Notes under the pieces: model-generated
The model's input: the letters and a program-made list of their open reading frames with translations, nothing else
Database searches by the model: none
Told to the model about the DNA's origin: nothing
In this document: positions 9,662 through 17,654 of the stretch, piece by piece
How the letters are laid out: each line of letters begins with the position of its first letter
How positions within the stretch are numbered: the first letter of the stretch is position 1
Source: Micromonospora sp. U21
GTDB taxonomy: Bacteria; Actinomycetota; Actinomycetes; Mycobacteriales; Micromonosporaceae
Assembly (NCBI RefSeq): GCF_018070045.1
Contig: NZ_JAGPYK010000001.1
Span: 434,001 to 498,000, forward strand
DNA: 64,000 bases
Direction: 5' to 3'
Position numbers and translations under genes: made by a program

Positions 9662-9763
9662 ATGATCGACTCTTCTGCCCAGGAGGGCAGCAGTAGCCAG
9701 CCGGGTCGTGCCCGGCATATTCCCGTTCCGACGACCCCGGGAGCCCTGAGCGACCCGTGTTGA
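9662..9763 (+). CDS. Putative 33-aa leader peptide coupled to the CNNM gene
   Basis: Short ORF starting MIDSSAQEGSSSQPG and ending ALSDPC. Its TGA (9761-9763) overlaps the start region of the CNNM/CorC gene (GTG 9757), which suggests translational coupling. The upstream TAAAAT fits leaderless transcription from this ATG. GGAGG directly before the ATG is too close (1 nt) to serve as a normal ribosome site. No homology is recognised. It may be a regulatory leader or simply a translated 5' segment. Confidence 0.4.
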   Translation: MIDSSAQEGSSSQPGRARHIPVPTTPGALSDPC

Positions 9764-11115
9764 TCGTCGTCGGTCTCCTTCTGATCATCGTGCTCACCGC
9801 CGCCACCGGTTACTTCGTGGCGCAGGAGTTCGGCTATGTCGCCGTCGACCGGGGCAAGCTCCGCCAGCTCGCCGATGACGGCGACGCGGCCGCCGCCCGG
9901 GCCCTGACCGTCACCAGCCGGCTCTCCTTCATGCTCTCCGGCGCGCAGCTCGGCATCACCGTCACCGCGCTGCTGGTCGGGTACGTCGCCGAGCCGTACC
10001 TCGGCGGCGGCCTCGCCGACCTGCTCGGCGTCGCCGGCGTCGGCGAGGCGGTCAGCCTGCCGCTGTCGGTGGCACTGGCGCTGGTCATCGCCACCGTGGT
10101 CCAGATGGTCCTCGGTGAGCTGGCCCCGAAGAACCTGGCCATCGCCCGGGCCGAGCCGCTGGCCCGGGCGCTGAGCCGGTCCACCCTGATGTACCTCACC
10201 GTCGCCGGGCCGGTGATCCGGCTCTTCGACCGGGCGTCGGTGCGGCTGCTCCGTCGGATCGGCGTCGAGCCGATCGAGGAGCTGCCCAGCGGCGCCACCC
10301 CGGCCGACCTGGAACAGATCATCGCCGAGTCCCGCGAGGAGGGCAGCCTGGATGCGGAGATGTCCACGCTGCTCGACCGGGGGCTGGATTTCCGCGAGCT
10401 GACCGCCGGCGAGGCCATGGTGCCCCGGGTCGACGTGCACACCGTACGGGCGCACGAGCCGGTGAGCCGGGTGGTCGAGCTGCTGGACACCGGCCACTCC
10501 CGGTTCCCGGTGCGCGGCGCGGAGGGCGTCGACGACCTGATCGGGATCGTCGGCATCGCCGACGTGCTCGGCGTACCGCCGGGGGAGCGGGCCACCACCC
10601 CGGTGAGCGCGGTGGCCGGGCCGCCGCTGCTGGTGCCCGAGACGTTGCCGTTGCCCACCGTGCTCGACCGGCTGCGGTCCGGGCATCGGCAGATGGCCTG
10701 CGTGGTCGACGAGTACGGCGGCTTCGCCGGCGTGATCACGCTGGAGGACATCGCCGAGGAGCTGGTCGGCCCGATCCGGGACGAGGACGACCCACCGGAG
10801 CGGGCGCCCGCCCGGCAGGACGACGGGTCCTGGGTGGTGCCGGCCCGCTGGCGGATCGACGAGGTCGCCGACAGTACCGGCATCGCGCTGCCCGAGGCCC
10901 CGGAGTACGACACCCTCTCCGGCCTGGTCATGCGGGAACTGGGCCGGGTGCCGGAGGTCGGCGACCGGCTGGAGATCAGCCTGCTGCCCGAGGGCGCCGA
11001 CGCCGAGGACGGCGACGCGGAACCCCGGGCGCTGGTCGAGGTGCTGGCCGTGGACCGGCACGTGGCCGACTCGGTGCGGTTGCAGCTGACCGAGCCGGGC
11101 GAGGTGCCCGCATGA
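9757..11115 (+). CDS. CNNM/CorC-HlyC family membrane protein (DUF21-CBS-CorC)
   Basis: 452-aa integral membrane protein of the CNNM/'hemolysin C' family, linked to Mg2+/Co2+ handling in other organisms; the hemolysin label is historical. Domain order: DUF21 membrane domain (residues ~1-190, with LSFMLSGAQLGITVTALLVGY and LGELAPKNLAIARAEPLA), paired CBS nucleotide-binding domains (~205-330, MVPRVDVHTV, ITLEDIAEELVG), and a C-terminal CorC/HlyC domain (~350-440). The GTG start is chosen because the DUF21 helix begins immediately after it. The stop overlaps the next paralogue by ATGA. Confidence 0.9.
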   Translation: MLIVVGLLLIIVLTAATGYFVAQEFGYVAVDRGKLRQLADDGDAAAARALTVTSRLSFMLSGAQLGITVTALLVGYVAEPYLGGGLADLLGVAGVGEAVSLPLSVALALVIATVVQMVLGELAPKNLAIARAEPLARALSRSTLMYLTVAGPVIRLFDRASVRLLRRIGVEPIEELPSGATPADLEQIIAESREEGSLDAEMSTLLDRGLDFRELTAGEAMVPRVDVHTVRAHEPVSRVVELLDTGHSRFPVRGAEGVDDLIGIVGIADVLGVPPGERATTPVSAVAGPPLLVPETLPLPTVLDRLRSGHRQMACVVDEYGGFAGVITLEDIAEELVGPIRDEDDPPERAPARQDDGSWVVPARWRIDEVADSTGIALPEAPEYDTLSGLVMRELGRVPEVGDRLEISLLPEGADAEDGDAEPRALVEVLAVDRHVADSVRLQLTEPGEVPA

Positions 11116-12176
11116 GCCCCGGGATCGCGCTGTTCAGCTCGGTGATCCTGCTGGCGCTGAACGGGTTCTTCGTGGCCGCCGAGTTCGCCCTGGTGGCCAG
11201 CAAGCGGTACCGCCTGGAGCAGGCGGCGGCCAGCGGTGGCCGGGCGGCTCGGGCCGCCCTGGACGGTGTCCGCGAGTTGTCGCTGATGCTGGCGGGCGCG
11301 CAGCTCGGCATCACCCTGTGCACCCTGGGGCTCGGTGCGCTGGCCGAGCCGGCGATCGAGCACCTGCTCAGCCCGCTGCTGCACGCGGTGGGGCTGCCGG
11401 ATGCGGCCAGCCACCTGGTCGCCCTGGTCTTCGCCCTCGGGTTGGTCACCTTCCTGCACCTGGTGGTGGGGGAGATGGCGCCGAAGTCGTGGGCGATCAC
11501 CGACGCGGAGCGCTCGGCGACGCTGCTCGCGCTGCCGTTCCGTGCCTTCGCCCGGGTGGCCCGGCCGGTGCTCTCCGCGCTGAACGCACTGGCCAACGCG
11601 ATCCTGCGGCTGGTCGGGGTCAATCAGCAGGATCAGCTGGCCCAGGTGCACGGCCCGGACGAGCTGCGGATCCTGCTGGAGCAGTCCCGCGAGCACGGGC
11701 TGCTCGGCGCCGAGCAGCACCAACTGCTCACCAGCTTGCTGGAGTTGCAGGGCACGTCGGTGGCGCAGGTGATGGAGCCGTTCGCCACCATGGTCACCGT
11801 CCGTCGGGACGACCCGGCGGACCGGATCGAGCAGGTCAGCCGGGACAGCGGCCGGTCCCGGCTGGCGGTGCTGGACGTGGCGGGCGACGTCTGCGGCCTG
11901 GTGCACGTGCGGGAGGCGGTGCGGGTGGTCACCACCGGTCGCGCCGCCACCGCCGGTGAGCTGATGACGTCCGCGTTCACGCTGCCCGCGACGTCCACGG
12001 TCACCGAGGCGGTGGCCGCGATGCGGGCGCGGCAGTCCCAGCTCGCGCTGGTGCGCAACGGCGGTGGCCCGGCGCGGCCGATCGGCTTCGTCGCCCTGGA
12101 GGACCTGCTGGAGGAGGTCATCGGCGAGTTCGACGACGAGACCGACCCGGTGCCTCGCGGGCGGCGGTTGCGATGA
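11112..12176 (+). CDS. Second CNNM-family membrane protein (DUF21-CBS, no CorC domain)
   Basis: 354-aa paralogue of the preceding protein: DUF21 membrane domain (LMLAGAQLGITLCTLGLGALAEP, GEMAPKSWAITDAERSA) and a CBS pair ending in ALEDLLEEVIGEFDDETD. The C-terminal CorC/HlyC domain present in the upstream gene is missing. Tandem pairs of this kind, one long and one short, are common in actinobacteria and may act together. The ATG overlaps the upstream stop. Confidence 0.9.
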   Translation: MSPGIALFSSVILLALNGFFVAAEFALVASKRYRLEQAAASGGRAARAALDGVRELSLMLAGAQLGITLCTLGLGALAEPAIEHLLSPLLHAVGLPDAASHLVALVFALGLVTFLHLVVGEMAPKSWAITDAERSATLLALPFRAFARVARPVLSALNALANAILRLVGVNQQDQLAQVHGPDELRILLEQSREHGLLGAEQHQLLTSLLELQGTSVAQVMEPFATMVTVRRDDPADRIEQVSRDSGRSRLAVLDVAGDVCGLVHVREAVRVVTTGRAATAGELMTSAFTLPATSTVTEAVAAMRARQSQLALVRNGGGPARPIGFVALEDLLEEVIGEFDDETDPVPRGRRLR

Positions 12177-12306
12177 AGCGGAGGGGCGGTTGCTCTTCGT
12201 CGAAGTCGAGGTGGCCACGCGCGGGGTCCGCGAGAGTTGAGGGGGCCTCGACCGGGTAGACGCGGCTGGTGGACCAGCGGGGTCCCGTCCCGGAAGGGGG
12301 CGCGCG

Positions 12307-13236
12307 GTGCGGCTGACGGGGGTGTCCCGGGAGTCCGGCTGGACCGGGCTGTCCGTGCAGACCACGCTGCCCAACCCGAGTACCCGTCCGGGCCTGCGCC
12401 TGCCCGGGCGGGTGACGTTGGCGGCCGGGCCGGACGACGTACTGGTGCGGCACATCCGGCTCGGCCTGGTCACCACGGTCGAGCCGGACGACCCGGCCGC
12501 CGCCCGGCGCCTGGTGCAGTTCTTTCAGCTGCCGATCGCCGGCCGGTTCGTCGTACCGGCCGGTCGGCGGCGGGCGGTCGACTTCGCGTTGCCGCTGCCG
12601 TGGGAGACCCCGGTGACCATCTTCGGCGGGGTGCCGCTGCTGAGCCTGCGGATGGGGCTCCGTACCGAGGTCTCCGTCGACCCGGAGCTGGATCAGGGGG
12701 CCATGGTGCCGGTCTTCGTGCACCCGATCCCGACTCAGCAGCACGTGCTGGCGGCGCTGGAGACGCTGGGTTTCGTGATTCGCCAGGCCGGGCTGCAGGA
12801 GGGTGGGCTGCCGGGGGTGGCGCACACCCTGCCGCTGCACCAGCGGTGGGGCTACTGGGTGGCGCCGCTCTACGCCGGCCCGATCACCGAGCTGGAGGTG
12901 ATCTTCGTGACCAACTCGGCGGGCCTGGAGGCGATCCTCTGGGTGGACCGCCGGCTGGCGCTGGCCGGGATCACCCACCAGAGCATCAGTCGGTTCCGGA
13001 TCTGGCATGCGGACGCCGACCGGCGGGACTGGGTCGCCACCGTGGACGGCTGGCTGCGCCAGGCGATCAACCGGCACGCCGCGGCGGCGGCACACGCCGA
13101 CTGGTCCGCTCAGCTCGACGAGTCCGCCCACGTCAGCCGCCACCCCGACGAGCCGGTCCGGCCCGGCTACGGCGTCGGTGGCACCGCCGGCGCCGCCGGT
13201 GCCGGTGGCGGCGGCTCCGGCGGCGACGGCACCTGA
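12307..13236 (+). CDS. Spo0M-family (arrestin-like) protein
   Basis: 309-aa cytosolic protein of the SpoOM family, first described as a sporulation control protein in Bacillus and widespread in actinobacteria. The N-terminal half shows the family's beta-sandwich strands (GLRLPGRVTLAAG, LPLPWETPVTIFGG, LRTEVSVDPELDQ). The C-terminal half (VPVFVHPIPTQQHVLAALETLGF onward) is also typical. It ends in a Gly/Ala-rich tail. GTG start. The stop codon lies inside a hairpin shared with the convergent exporter gene. Its function here is unproven. Confidence 0.82.
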   Translation: MRLTGVSRESGWTGLSVQTTLPNPSTRPGLRLPGRVTLAAGPDDVLVRHIRLGLVTTVEPDDPAAARRLVQFFQLPIAGRFVVPAGRRRAVDFALPLPWETPVTIFGGVPLLSLRMGLRTEVSVDPELDQGAMVPVFVHPIPTQQHVLAALETLGFVIRQAGLQEGGLPGVAHTLPLHQRWGYWVAPLYAGPITELEVIFVTNSAGLEAILWVDRRLALAGITHQSISRFRIWHADADRRDWVATVDGWLRQAINRHAAAAAHADWSAQLDESAHVSRHPDEPVRPGYGVGGTAGAAGAGGGGSGGDGT

Positions 13237-13250
13237 CCCGGGCGGGTCAG
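13233..13250. terminator. Short hairpin formed by two convergent stop codons
   Basis: CTGACCCG/CGGGTCAG with a GG loop. The left arm contains the stop of the Spo0M gene and the right arm the stop of the convergent exporter gene. An 8-bp GC-rich stem without a U-tract; a bidirectional terminator is plausible. Confidence 0.5.
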
Positions 13251-13918
13251 CCGGCGCTGGCGGTGGCCAGTTTGAGGCTGAAGGCGAGGAAGAGCGCGGC
13301 GACGGCGGTGGTGCCGCCGGCGGCCAGGCGGCGACGCTGGCGGAACTGCGCGGCCAGGAAGGTGCCCGCGAAGATCAACGCGGTCAGGTAGATCGCGCTG
13401 GTCACCTGGGCGATCAGCCCGAGCAGCAGGAACGACAGTGCCGGCCAGGCGTAGCCGGGGTCGACGAACTGGATGAAGAACGAGATGAAGAACAGGATCG
13501 CCTTCGGGTTCAGCAGGCTGATAACCAGCGCCTTGCGGAACGGGCTGCGCATCGCCGCCGGCTCGGCGGCGTCGATGAGCCGCGGCGTGCTCGGGTCGTT
13601 GCGGTCGCGCCAGCGCCGCCAGGCGCCGCGCAGCATGGTCACCCCGACATAACCGAGGTACGCGGCGCCGGCGTACTTGATCACCAGGAACAGCGGTGGG
13701 TACGCCTTGAGCACCGACGCCACCCCGGCGGCGGAGAGGAACATCAGCACTCCGTCGCCGACGAACACCCCGCCCGCCGCCCGGTAACCGGCCGCCACGC
13801 CCCGCTTCGCGGCGGTGGAGAGCACGAAGAGCGAGTTCGGCCCGGGCAGCAGGATGATGGCCACGGTGCCCAGCACGTACGTCCAGATGTCGGTGATCCC
13901 CAGCACGCCCGCCATCAT
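13247..13918 (-). CDS. LysE/RhtB-family amino acid exporter
   Basis: 223-aa inner-membrane exporter of the LysE superfamily. About six hydrophobic segments; family motifs are LLPGPNSLFVLSTAAKRGVAAGYRAA near the N-terminus and LLNPKAILFFISFFIQFV in the second half. Two adjacent ATGs (13918, 13915); the first overlaps the stop of the upstream PNPOx-GNAT gene (ATGA), so the two are translated together. The substrate is unknown. The MocR regulator just beyond suggests control by a vitamin B6 or amino-acid signal (inference). Confidence 0.88.
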   Translation of the reverse strand: MMAGVLGITDIWTYVLGTVAIILLPGPNSLFVLSTAAKRGVAAGYRAAGGVFVGDGVLMFLSAAGVASVLKAYPPLFLVIKYAGAAYLGYVGVTMLRGAWRRWRDRNDPSTPRLIDAAEPAAMRSPFRKALVISLLNPKAILFFISFFIQFVDPGYAWPALSFLLLGLIAQVTSAIYLTALIFAGTFLAAQFRQRRRLAAGGTTAVAALFLAFSLKLATASAG

Positions 13919-15159
13919 CACGCCACGGGTGCCGTCCGGTGAAGCCTTTCCCGCAGCCTGAGCTGTGCGTTCGGCCACTCGTCGACGGTCATCGCGTACT
14001 GCACGGTGTCTCGCCAGGAGCCGTCCGGGCGCTGCCGGTGCATCCGCAGCACGCCCTCCCGGGTGGCGCCGAGCCGCTCGATGGCCGCCTGCGAGCGCTC
14101 GTTGCGGATGTCGGTGTGCCACGCCACCCGCACCGCGCCCAGCTCGTCGAAGGCCCGGCTGAGCAGCAGCAGCTTCGCCTCGGTGTTGATGCCGGTACGC
14201 CACCACGGCCGGCCGAGGAAGGTGTGCCCGATCGCCACCGACCGCCGCTCCGGGTCGATGTCGTAGTAGGAGGTGGTGCCGACCACCGCCCCGGTCGCCG
14301 CGCAGCGCTGCACCCAGGCCACCCGCTCGCCGCGGTGCTGGGCGGCCAGCGCGGCGGCGATCACCTCGGCGGTCCCGGCCGGCGTGGTCGGCAGCGTGAC
14401 GCTGAGGTGCCGCCAGACCTCCGCGTCGGCGGTGGCGGTGTGCAGCTCGTCGGCGTGCGCCATGTCCAGCGGCTCCAGCCGGACGTGCTCGCCGGCCATC
14501 CGGGCCGGGTCGTGCCAGGGCGTGTGGGCCGTTCGCAGGTACGCCGGCAGCGGCGCGGTGACCCCGGCGTCCGGCTCCGGCAGGCCGGGGGTGAGCCGCA
14601 GCGGCAGCACGCCGGCCCAGTGCGGCAGGTGCAGGTCGGCCTCGTCCTCGCGGACCCCACCGGTGCGGGCCCGGACCGACACCTCGCGCAGTGGCAGCGC
14701 CAGCACGGCGGTCTCGGCCAGCTCCCGCCGGTTGGGCGGGCGGCTGGCCGCGCTGCGTCCCGCACCGACCTTCTCCACCAGAGCGGTGAGCATGGCGCTC
14801 TTCTCCCGCTCGTCGGTGACCAGTCGGGCGGTGCCGAGCGCGACCACCGAGCGGTAGTTGGCGCTGTGGTGGAACTGGGAGCGGGCGTAGACCAGCCCGT
14901 CGAGCAGGGTCACCGTGACGCAGACCGGCAGTCCGTCGCCCCGGGCGGCGAGCAGTGGCCGGCTGCCGGTGGAGCCGTGCAGATAGAGCGTTTCGCCGAT
15001 GCGTACGTGCAGGGTGGGCAGCACCCGCGGCTGGCCGTCAACGGTGAACCCGAGCGCGCAGTGGTACGCCTCGTCGAGCACGGCGTGCGCGGCGGACCGG
15101 TCGTAGCTCATCCGGTCGCGGGAACGGCTGGGGGTGGTCCGGGCGGTGGGTGGGTACAT
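13918..15159 (-). CDS. Bifunctional PNPOx-like flavoprotein / GNAT N-acetyltransferase
   Basis: 413-aa two-domain protein. Residues ~15-215 resemble the pyridoxamine 5'-phosphate oxidase/flavin-reductase split-barrel family (HAVLDEAYHCALGFTVDGQPRVLPT, YRSVVALGTARLV). Residues ~225-405 are a RimJ/RimL-type GNAT domain (VRLEPLDMAHADELH, IGHTFLGRPWWRTGINTEAKLLLL, VAWHTDIRNERSQAAIERLGA with the acetyl-CoA loop). AAAGGGGC precedes the ATG. It is cotranslated with the LysE-type exporter and divergent from a MocR regulator with a palindrome in the 34-bp gap. The substrate of either domain is not predictable. Confidence 0.86.
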   Translation of the reverse strand: MYPPTARTTPSRSRDRMSYDRSAAHAVLDEAYHCALGFTVDGQPRVLPTLHVRIGETLYLHGSTGSRPLLAARGDGLPVCVTVTLLDGLVYARSQFHHSANYRSVVALGTARLVTDEREKSAMLTALVEKVGAGRSAASRPPNRRELAETAVLALPLREVSVRARTGGVREDEADLHLPHWAGVLPLRLTPGLPEPDAGVTAPLPAYLRTAHTPWHDPARMAGEHVRLEPLDMAHADELHTATADAEVWRHLSVTLPTTPAGTAEVIAAALAAQHRGERVAWVQRCAATGAVVGTTSYYDIDPERRSVAIGHTFLGRPWWRTGINTEAKLLLLSRAFDELGAVRVAWHTDIRNERSQAAIERLGATREGVLRMHRQRPDGSWRDTVQYAMTVDEWPNAQLRLRERLHRTAPVA

Positions 15160-15169
15160 GCTCGCCCCT

Positions 15170-15183
15170 TTGTTCTAGTACAA
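15170..15183. promoter_or_regulatory. Palindrome in MocR/PNPOx-GNAT divergent promoter
   Basis: TTGTTCTAGTACAA, an imperfect palindrome (TTGT-N-CTAG-N-ACAA) in the 34-bp gap. It overlaps TACAAT (15179-15184), a good -10 for the MocR gene whose GTG lies 9 nt further on, so that transcript is probably leaderless. Likely autoregulatory operator of the MocR protein. Confidence 0.55.
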
Positions 15184-15193
15184 TCTCTTATTT

Positions 15194-16534
15194 GTGTCAG
15201 CACGCTATCAGTTCGTCGGAGCGACGGCCGTCGCGATTTCGGCCAGCATCGAGTCGGGCATCCGTACGGGGGGTCTGGCGCCCGGTGCCGCCCTGCCGCC
15301 GGTCCGGGTGCTCGCCGCCGAGCTGGGCGTCAGTCCGGCGACGGTCGCCCGCGCCTACCAGGAGCTGCGCCAACGCGGCCTGCTCGCCACCGCCGGTCGG
15401 CACGGCACCCGGGTCCGCCCCCGTCCGCCGGTGGCCGCCCGCCGCTCCGCGCTGCGTCCGGCGCCGTTGCCCGGGGCCCGTGACCTGTCCCGGGGTGAGC
15501 CCGATCCCCGGCTGCTGCCCGCCCTCGGTCCACACCTGGCGGCGCTCGCCGCCGAAACCGGCCCGCCGGTCGGCTACTCCGACGCCGGCGTGCTGCCCGA
15601 GCTGGCCGCGGCGGCCCGCGCCCGACTGGGTGCCGACGGTGTGCCGGCCGGGGAGCTCACCCTCACCGGTGGCGCGCTGGACGGCATCGAGCGGCTGCTC
15701 GGCGCCCACCTGCGCCCCGGCGACGCGGTCGCGGTGGAGGACCCGGGCTGGGCCAACCTGCTCGACCTGGTCGCCGCGCTGGGGCTGCGCCCGATCGGCG
15801 TACCGCTGGACGACCAGGGGCCGCTGGTGGCCGGGGTGGCCGCCGCGTTGGCCGCCGGCGCGCGGGCGTTGGTCGTCACCAGCCGGGCGCAGAACCCGAC
15901 CGGCGCGGCCGTCTCCGCCGCCCGGGCCAGGGAGCTGCGGGCGCTGCTCGCCGGCCGGCGGGACCTGCTGCTGATCGAGGACGACCACGCCGCCGAGCTG
16001 GCCCGCGTACCGCTGCATCCGTTGGCCGGCGCGACCGCGAGCTGGGCCTTCCTCCGTTCGGTGAGCAAACCCTTCGGCCCGGACCTGCGGCTGGCCGTGC
16101 TGGCCGGCGACGAGACCACGGTGGCCCGGGTGACCGGCAGGACGCGGGTCGGCGCCGGCTGGGTCTCCACCGTGCTCCAACGGCTGGTGCTGGCGCTGTG
16201 GCGCGACCCGGCGGTCGCCGAGGTGGTGGAGCGGGCGGCGGAGAGTTACGAGCGGCGGCGCGAGGGGTTGCTCACCGCGCTGGCGGAGCACGGCCTGCCC
16301 GCGCACGGCCGCAGCGGCATCAACGTCTGGCTGCCGGTGGCGGACGAGACCAGCGCGGTCACCGCACTGCGCGACGCCGGCTGGTCGGTGGCTCCCGGAG
16401 CCCTCTACCGGATCGCCGCCCCGCCCGCCGTCCGCATCACCGTCAGCCCTCTCACCGTCCAGGATCTGTCCTCCCTGGCGACCGCTCTGGCCCGCGCCGC
16501 CCATCCCAGCCCGCCCCCCGGCTTTTCCACCTGA
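15194..16534 (+). CDS. MocR-type (GntR-aminotransferase) PLP-dependent regulator
   Basis: 446-aa transcription factor of the MocR subfamily. An N-terminal GntR winged helix (IRTGGLAPGAALPPVRVLAAELGVSPATVARAYQELRQRGLL, residues ~20-65) is fused to a fold-type I aminotransferase domain that usually binds PLP as effector. The Schiff-base lysine is K292 in SVSKPFGPDLR; SRAQNPTGA and EDDHAAEL are also present. It is divergently transcribed from a PNPOx-like/GNAT gene, resembling PdxR or PtsJ contexts. GTG start directly downstream of TACAAT. Confidence 0.9.
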   Translation: MSARYQFVGATAVAISASIESGIRTGGLAPGAALPPVRVLAAELGVSPATVARAYQELRQRGLLATAGRHGTRVRPRPPVAARRSALRPAPLPGARDLSRGEPDPRLLPALGPHLAALAAETGPPVGYSDAGVLPELAAAARARLGADGVPAGELTLTGGALDGIERLLGAHLRPGDAVAVEDPGWANLLDLVAALGLRPIGVPLDDQGPLVAGVAAALAAGARALVVTSRAQNPTGAAVSAARARELRALLAGRRDLLLIEDDHAAELARVPLHPLAGATASWAFLRSVSKPFGPDLRLAVLAGDETTVARVTGRTRVGAGWVSTVLQRLVLALWRDPAVAEVVERAAESYERRREGLLTALAEHGLPAHGRSGINVWLPVADETSAVTALRDAGWSVAPGALYRIAAPPAVRITVSPLTVQDLSSLATALARAAHPSPPPGFST

Positions 16535-16647
16535 TCCACGGGATCTGGCTCGGCTGCCGGCCTGTCCGTCTTCGTGGGCAGAAAGCGCGGGATCGCAACG
16601 GTTCGAGGCGGTTGGGGTGGGTATGCGCGCCGCCGGAGGTGGATGAC

Positions 16648-16767
16648 ATGGCTTCAGGTGGCTCGCGCAAGGGGCTCTGGATCGCGGTGGCGGTGGTGAT
16701 CATCATCATCGTGATCGTGCTGATCGCGATCGCGTCCGGTGGTGATGGTGGCGGCAACGGGTACTGA
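16648..16767 (+). CDS. 39-aa single-pass membrane peptide
   Basis: Very short ORF: MASGGSRKGLW, then one strongly hydrophobic helix of Ile/Val/Ala/Leu (residues ~11-30), then the tail SGGDGGGNGY. The positive N-terminal side (RK) suggests N-in orientation. GGAGGTGG stands 8 nt before the ATG, a near-ideal ribosome site, which is the main reason for calling it. No homologue is recognised. It lies 113 bp after the MocR gene. Confidence 0.6.
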   Translation: MASGGSRKGLWIAVAVVIIIIVIVLIAIASGGDGGGNGY

Positions 16768-16830
16768 CGCGGCGCGGGCGAGGATGCCGGCGCTCCACCA
16801 TGGCGTACCCGGCGGCGGGCGGCGAACGGG

Positions 16831-16838
16831 TATATAAC
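16831..16838 (+). promoter_or_regulatory. -10 region of leaderless udgX
   Basis: TATATAAC in GC-rich surroundings, ending 7 nt before ATG 16846. Distance and sequence fit a -10 whose transcript starts at or next to the ATG. There is no ribosome site before the ATG. Confidence 0.55.
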
Positions 16839-16845
16839 AGTCGGC

Positions 16846-17565
16846 ATGGCCGAGAACACCGGGAGCGCCCCGGGCGCCCAGCGGTTCATCCCGCCGGGCG
16901 CGGACACCATCGACGAGCTGCGCGCCGCCTCGGGCGGCTGCCAGGGGTGCGAGCTGTACCGGGACGCCACGCAGACGGTCTTCGGCCGCGGCGACGAGAG
17001 TGCCCGGGTGGTGCTGGTCGGCGAACAGCCCGGCGACATGGAGGACCAGAAGGGGCTGCCCTTCGTCGGTCCGGCCGGCCGGCTGCTGCGCAAGGCCGTC
17101 GACGACGCCGGGCTCGACCCCTCGCAGATCTATCTGACCAACGCGGTGAAGCACTTCCGCTTCGAGCTGCGCGGCAAGCGGCGTATCCACCAAACCCCGG
17201 ACCGGGTGCACATCACCGCCTGCCGACCCTGGCTGGTCGCCGAGTTCGCCCGGCTCGACCCGGAGATCGTCGTGGTGCTCGGCGCCACCGCCGCGAAGGC
17301 GCTCCTCGGCCCGACGTTCCGGGTGACGAAGCAGCGCGGGGAGCTGCTGCCCTGGCCGGCGTCGGCCCAGCATCCGGAGGACTTCACCCAGGTGCCGGTG
17401 GACAGTGCCGGCAGGGTCGCCGACGCGCCAGAGGCGCGCCTGCTCGCCACCATCCACCCGTCCGCGGTGCTGCGCGCCGACGATCAGGACAAGGCGTACG
17501 AGGGCCTGGTCGCCGACCTCACCGTCGCCGCCCGCGCCCTGCCCGCCGGACGCCGGCCGGAGTGA
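16846..17565 (+). CDS. udgX: UdgX-type uracil-DNA glycosylase/uracil-DNA crosslinking protein
   Basis: 239-aa member of the uracil-DNA glycosylase superfamily, UdgX class. Seen: four Cys likely to bind an Fe-S cluster (CQGC near residue 32, and later Cys including ACRPW), motif GEQPGD (~65), GLPFVGPAGRLL, and the class-defining insertion KRRIH with His115 (codon 17188-17190). In the mycobacterial UdgX this His attacks the abasic sugar and traps the protein covalently on DNA. C-terminal motif ATIHPSAVLR. Single gene, leaderless promoter candidate upstream. Confidence 0.92.
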   Translation: MAENTGSAPGAQRFIPPGADTIDELRAASGGCQGCELYRDATQTVFGRGDESARVVLVGEQPGDMEDQKGLPFVGPAGRLLRKAVDDAGLDPSQIYLTNAVKHFRFELRGKRRIHQTPDRVHITACRPWLVAEFARLDPEIVVVLGATAAKALLGPTFRVTKQRGELLPWPASAQHPEDFTQVPVDSAGRVADAPEARLLATIHPSAVLRADDQDKAYEGLVADLTVAARALPAGRRPE

Positions 17566-17654
17566 CGAGCGTCGGCTCGGCCGACAGCGAAACCCACTGC
17601 CGCTGATCGGCACGGGTGCGCGAGGATGGGTCACCCCCGTCCTGAGGAGCGCCG

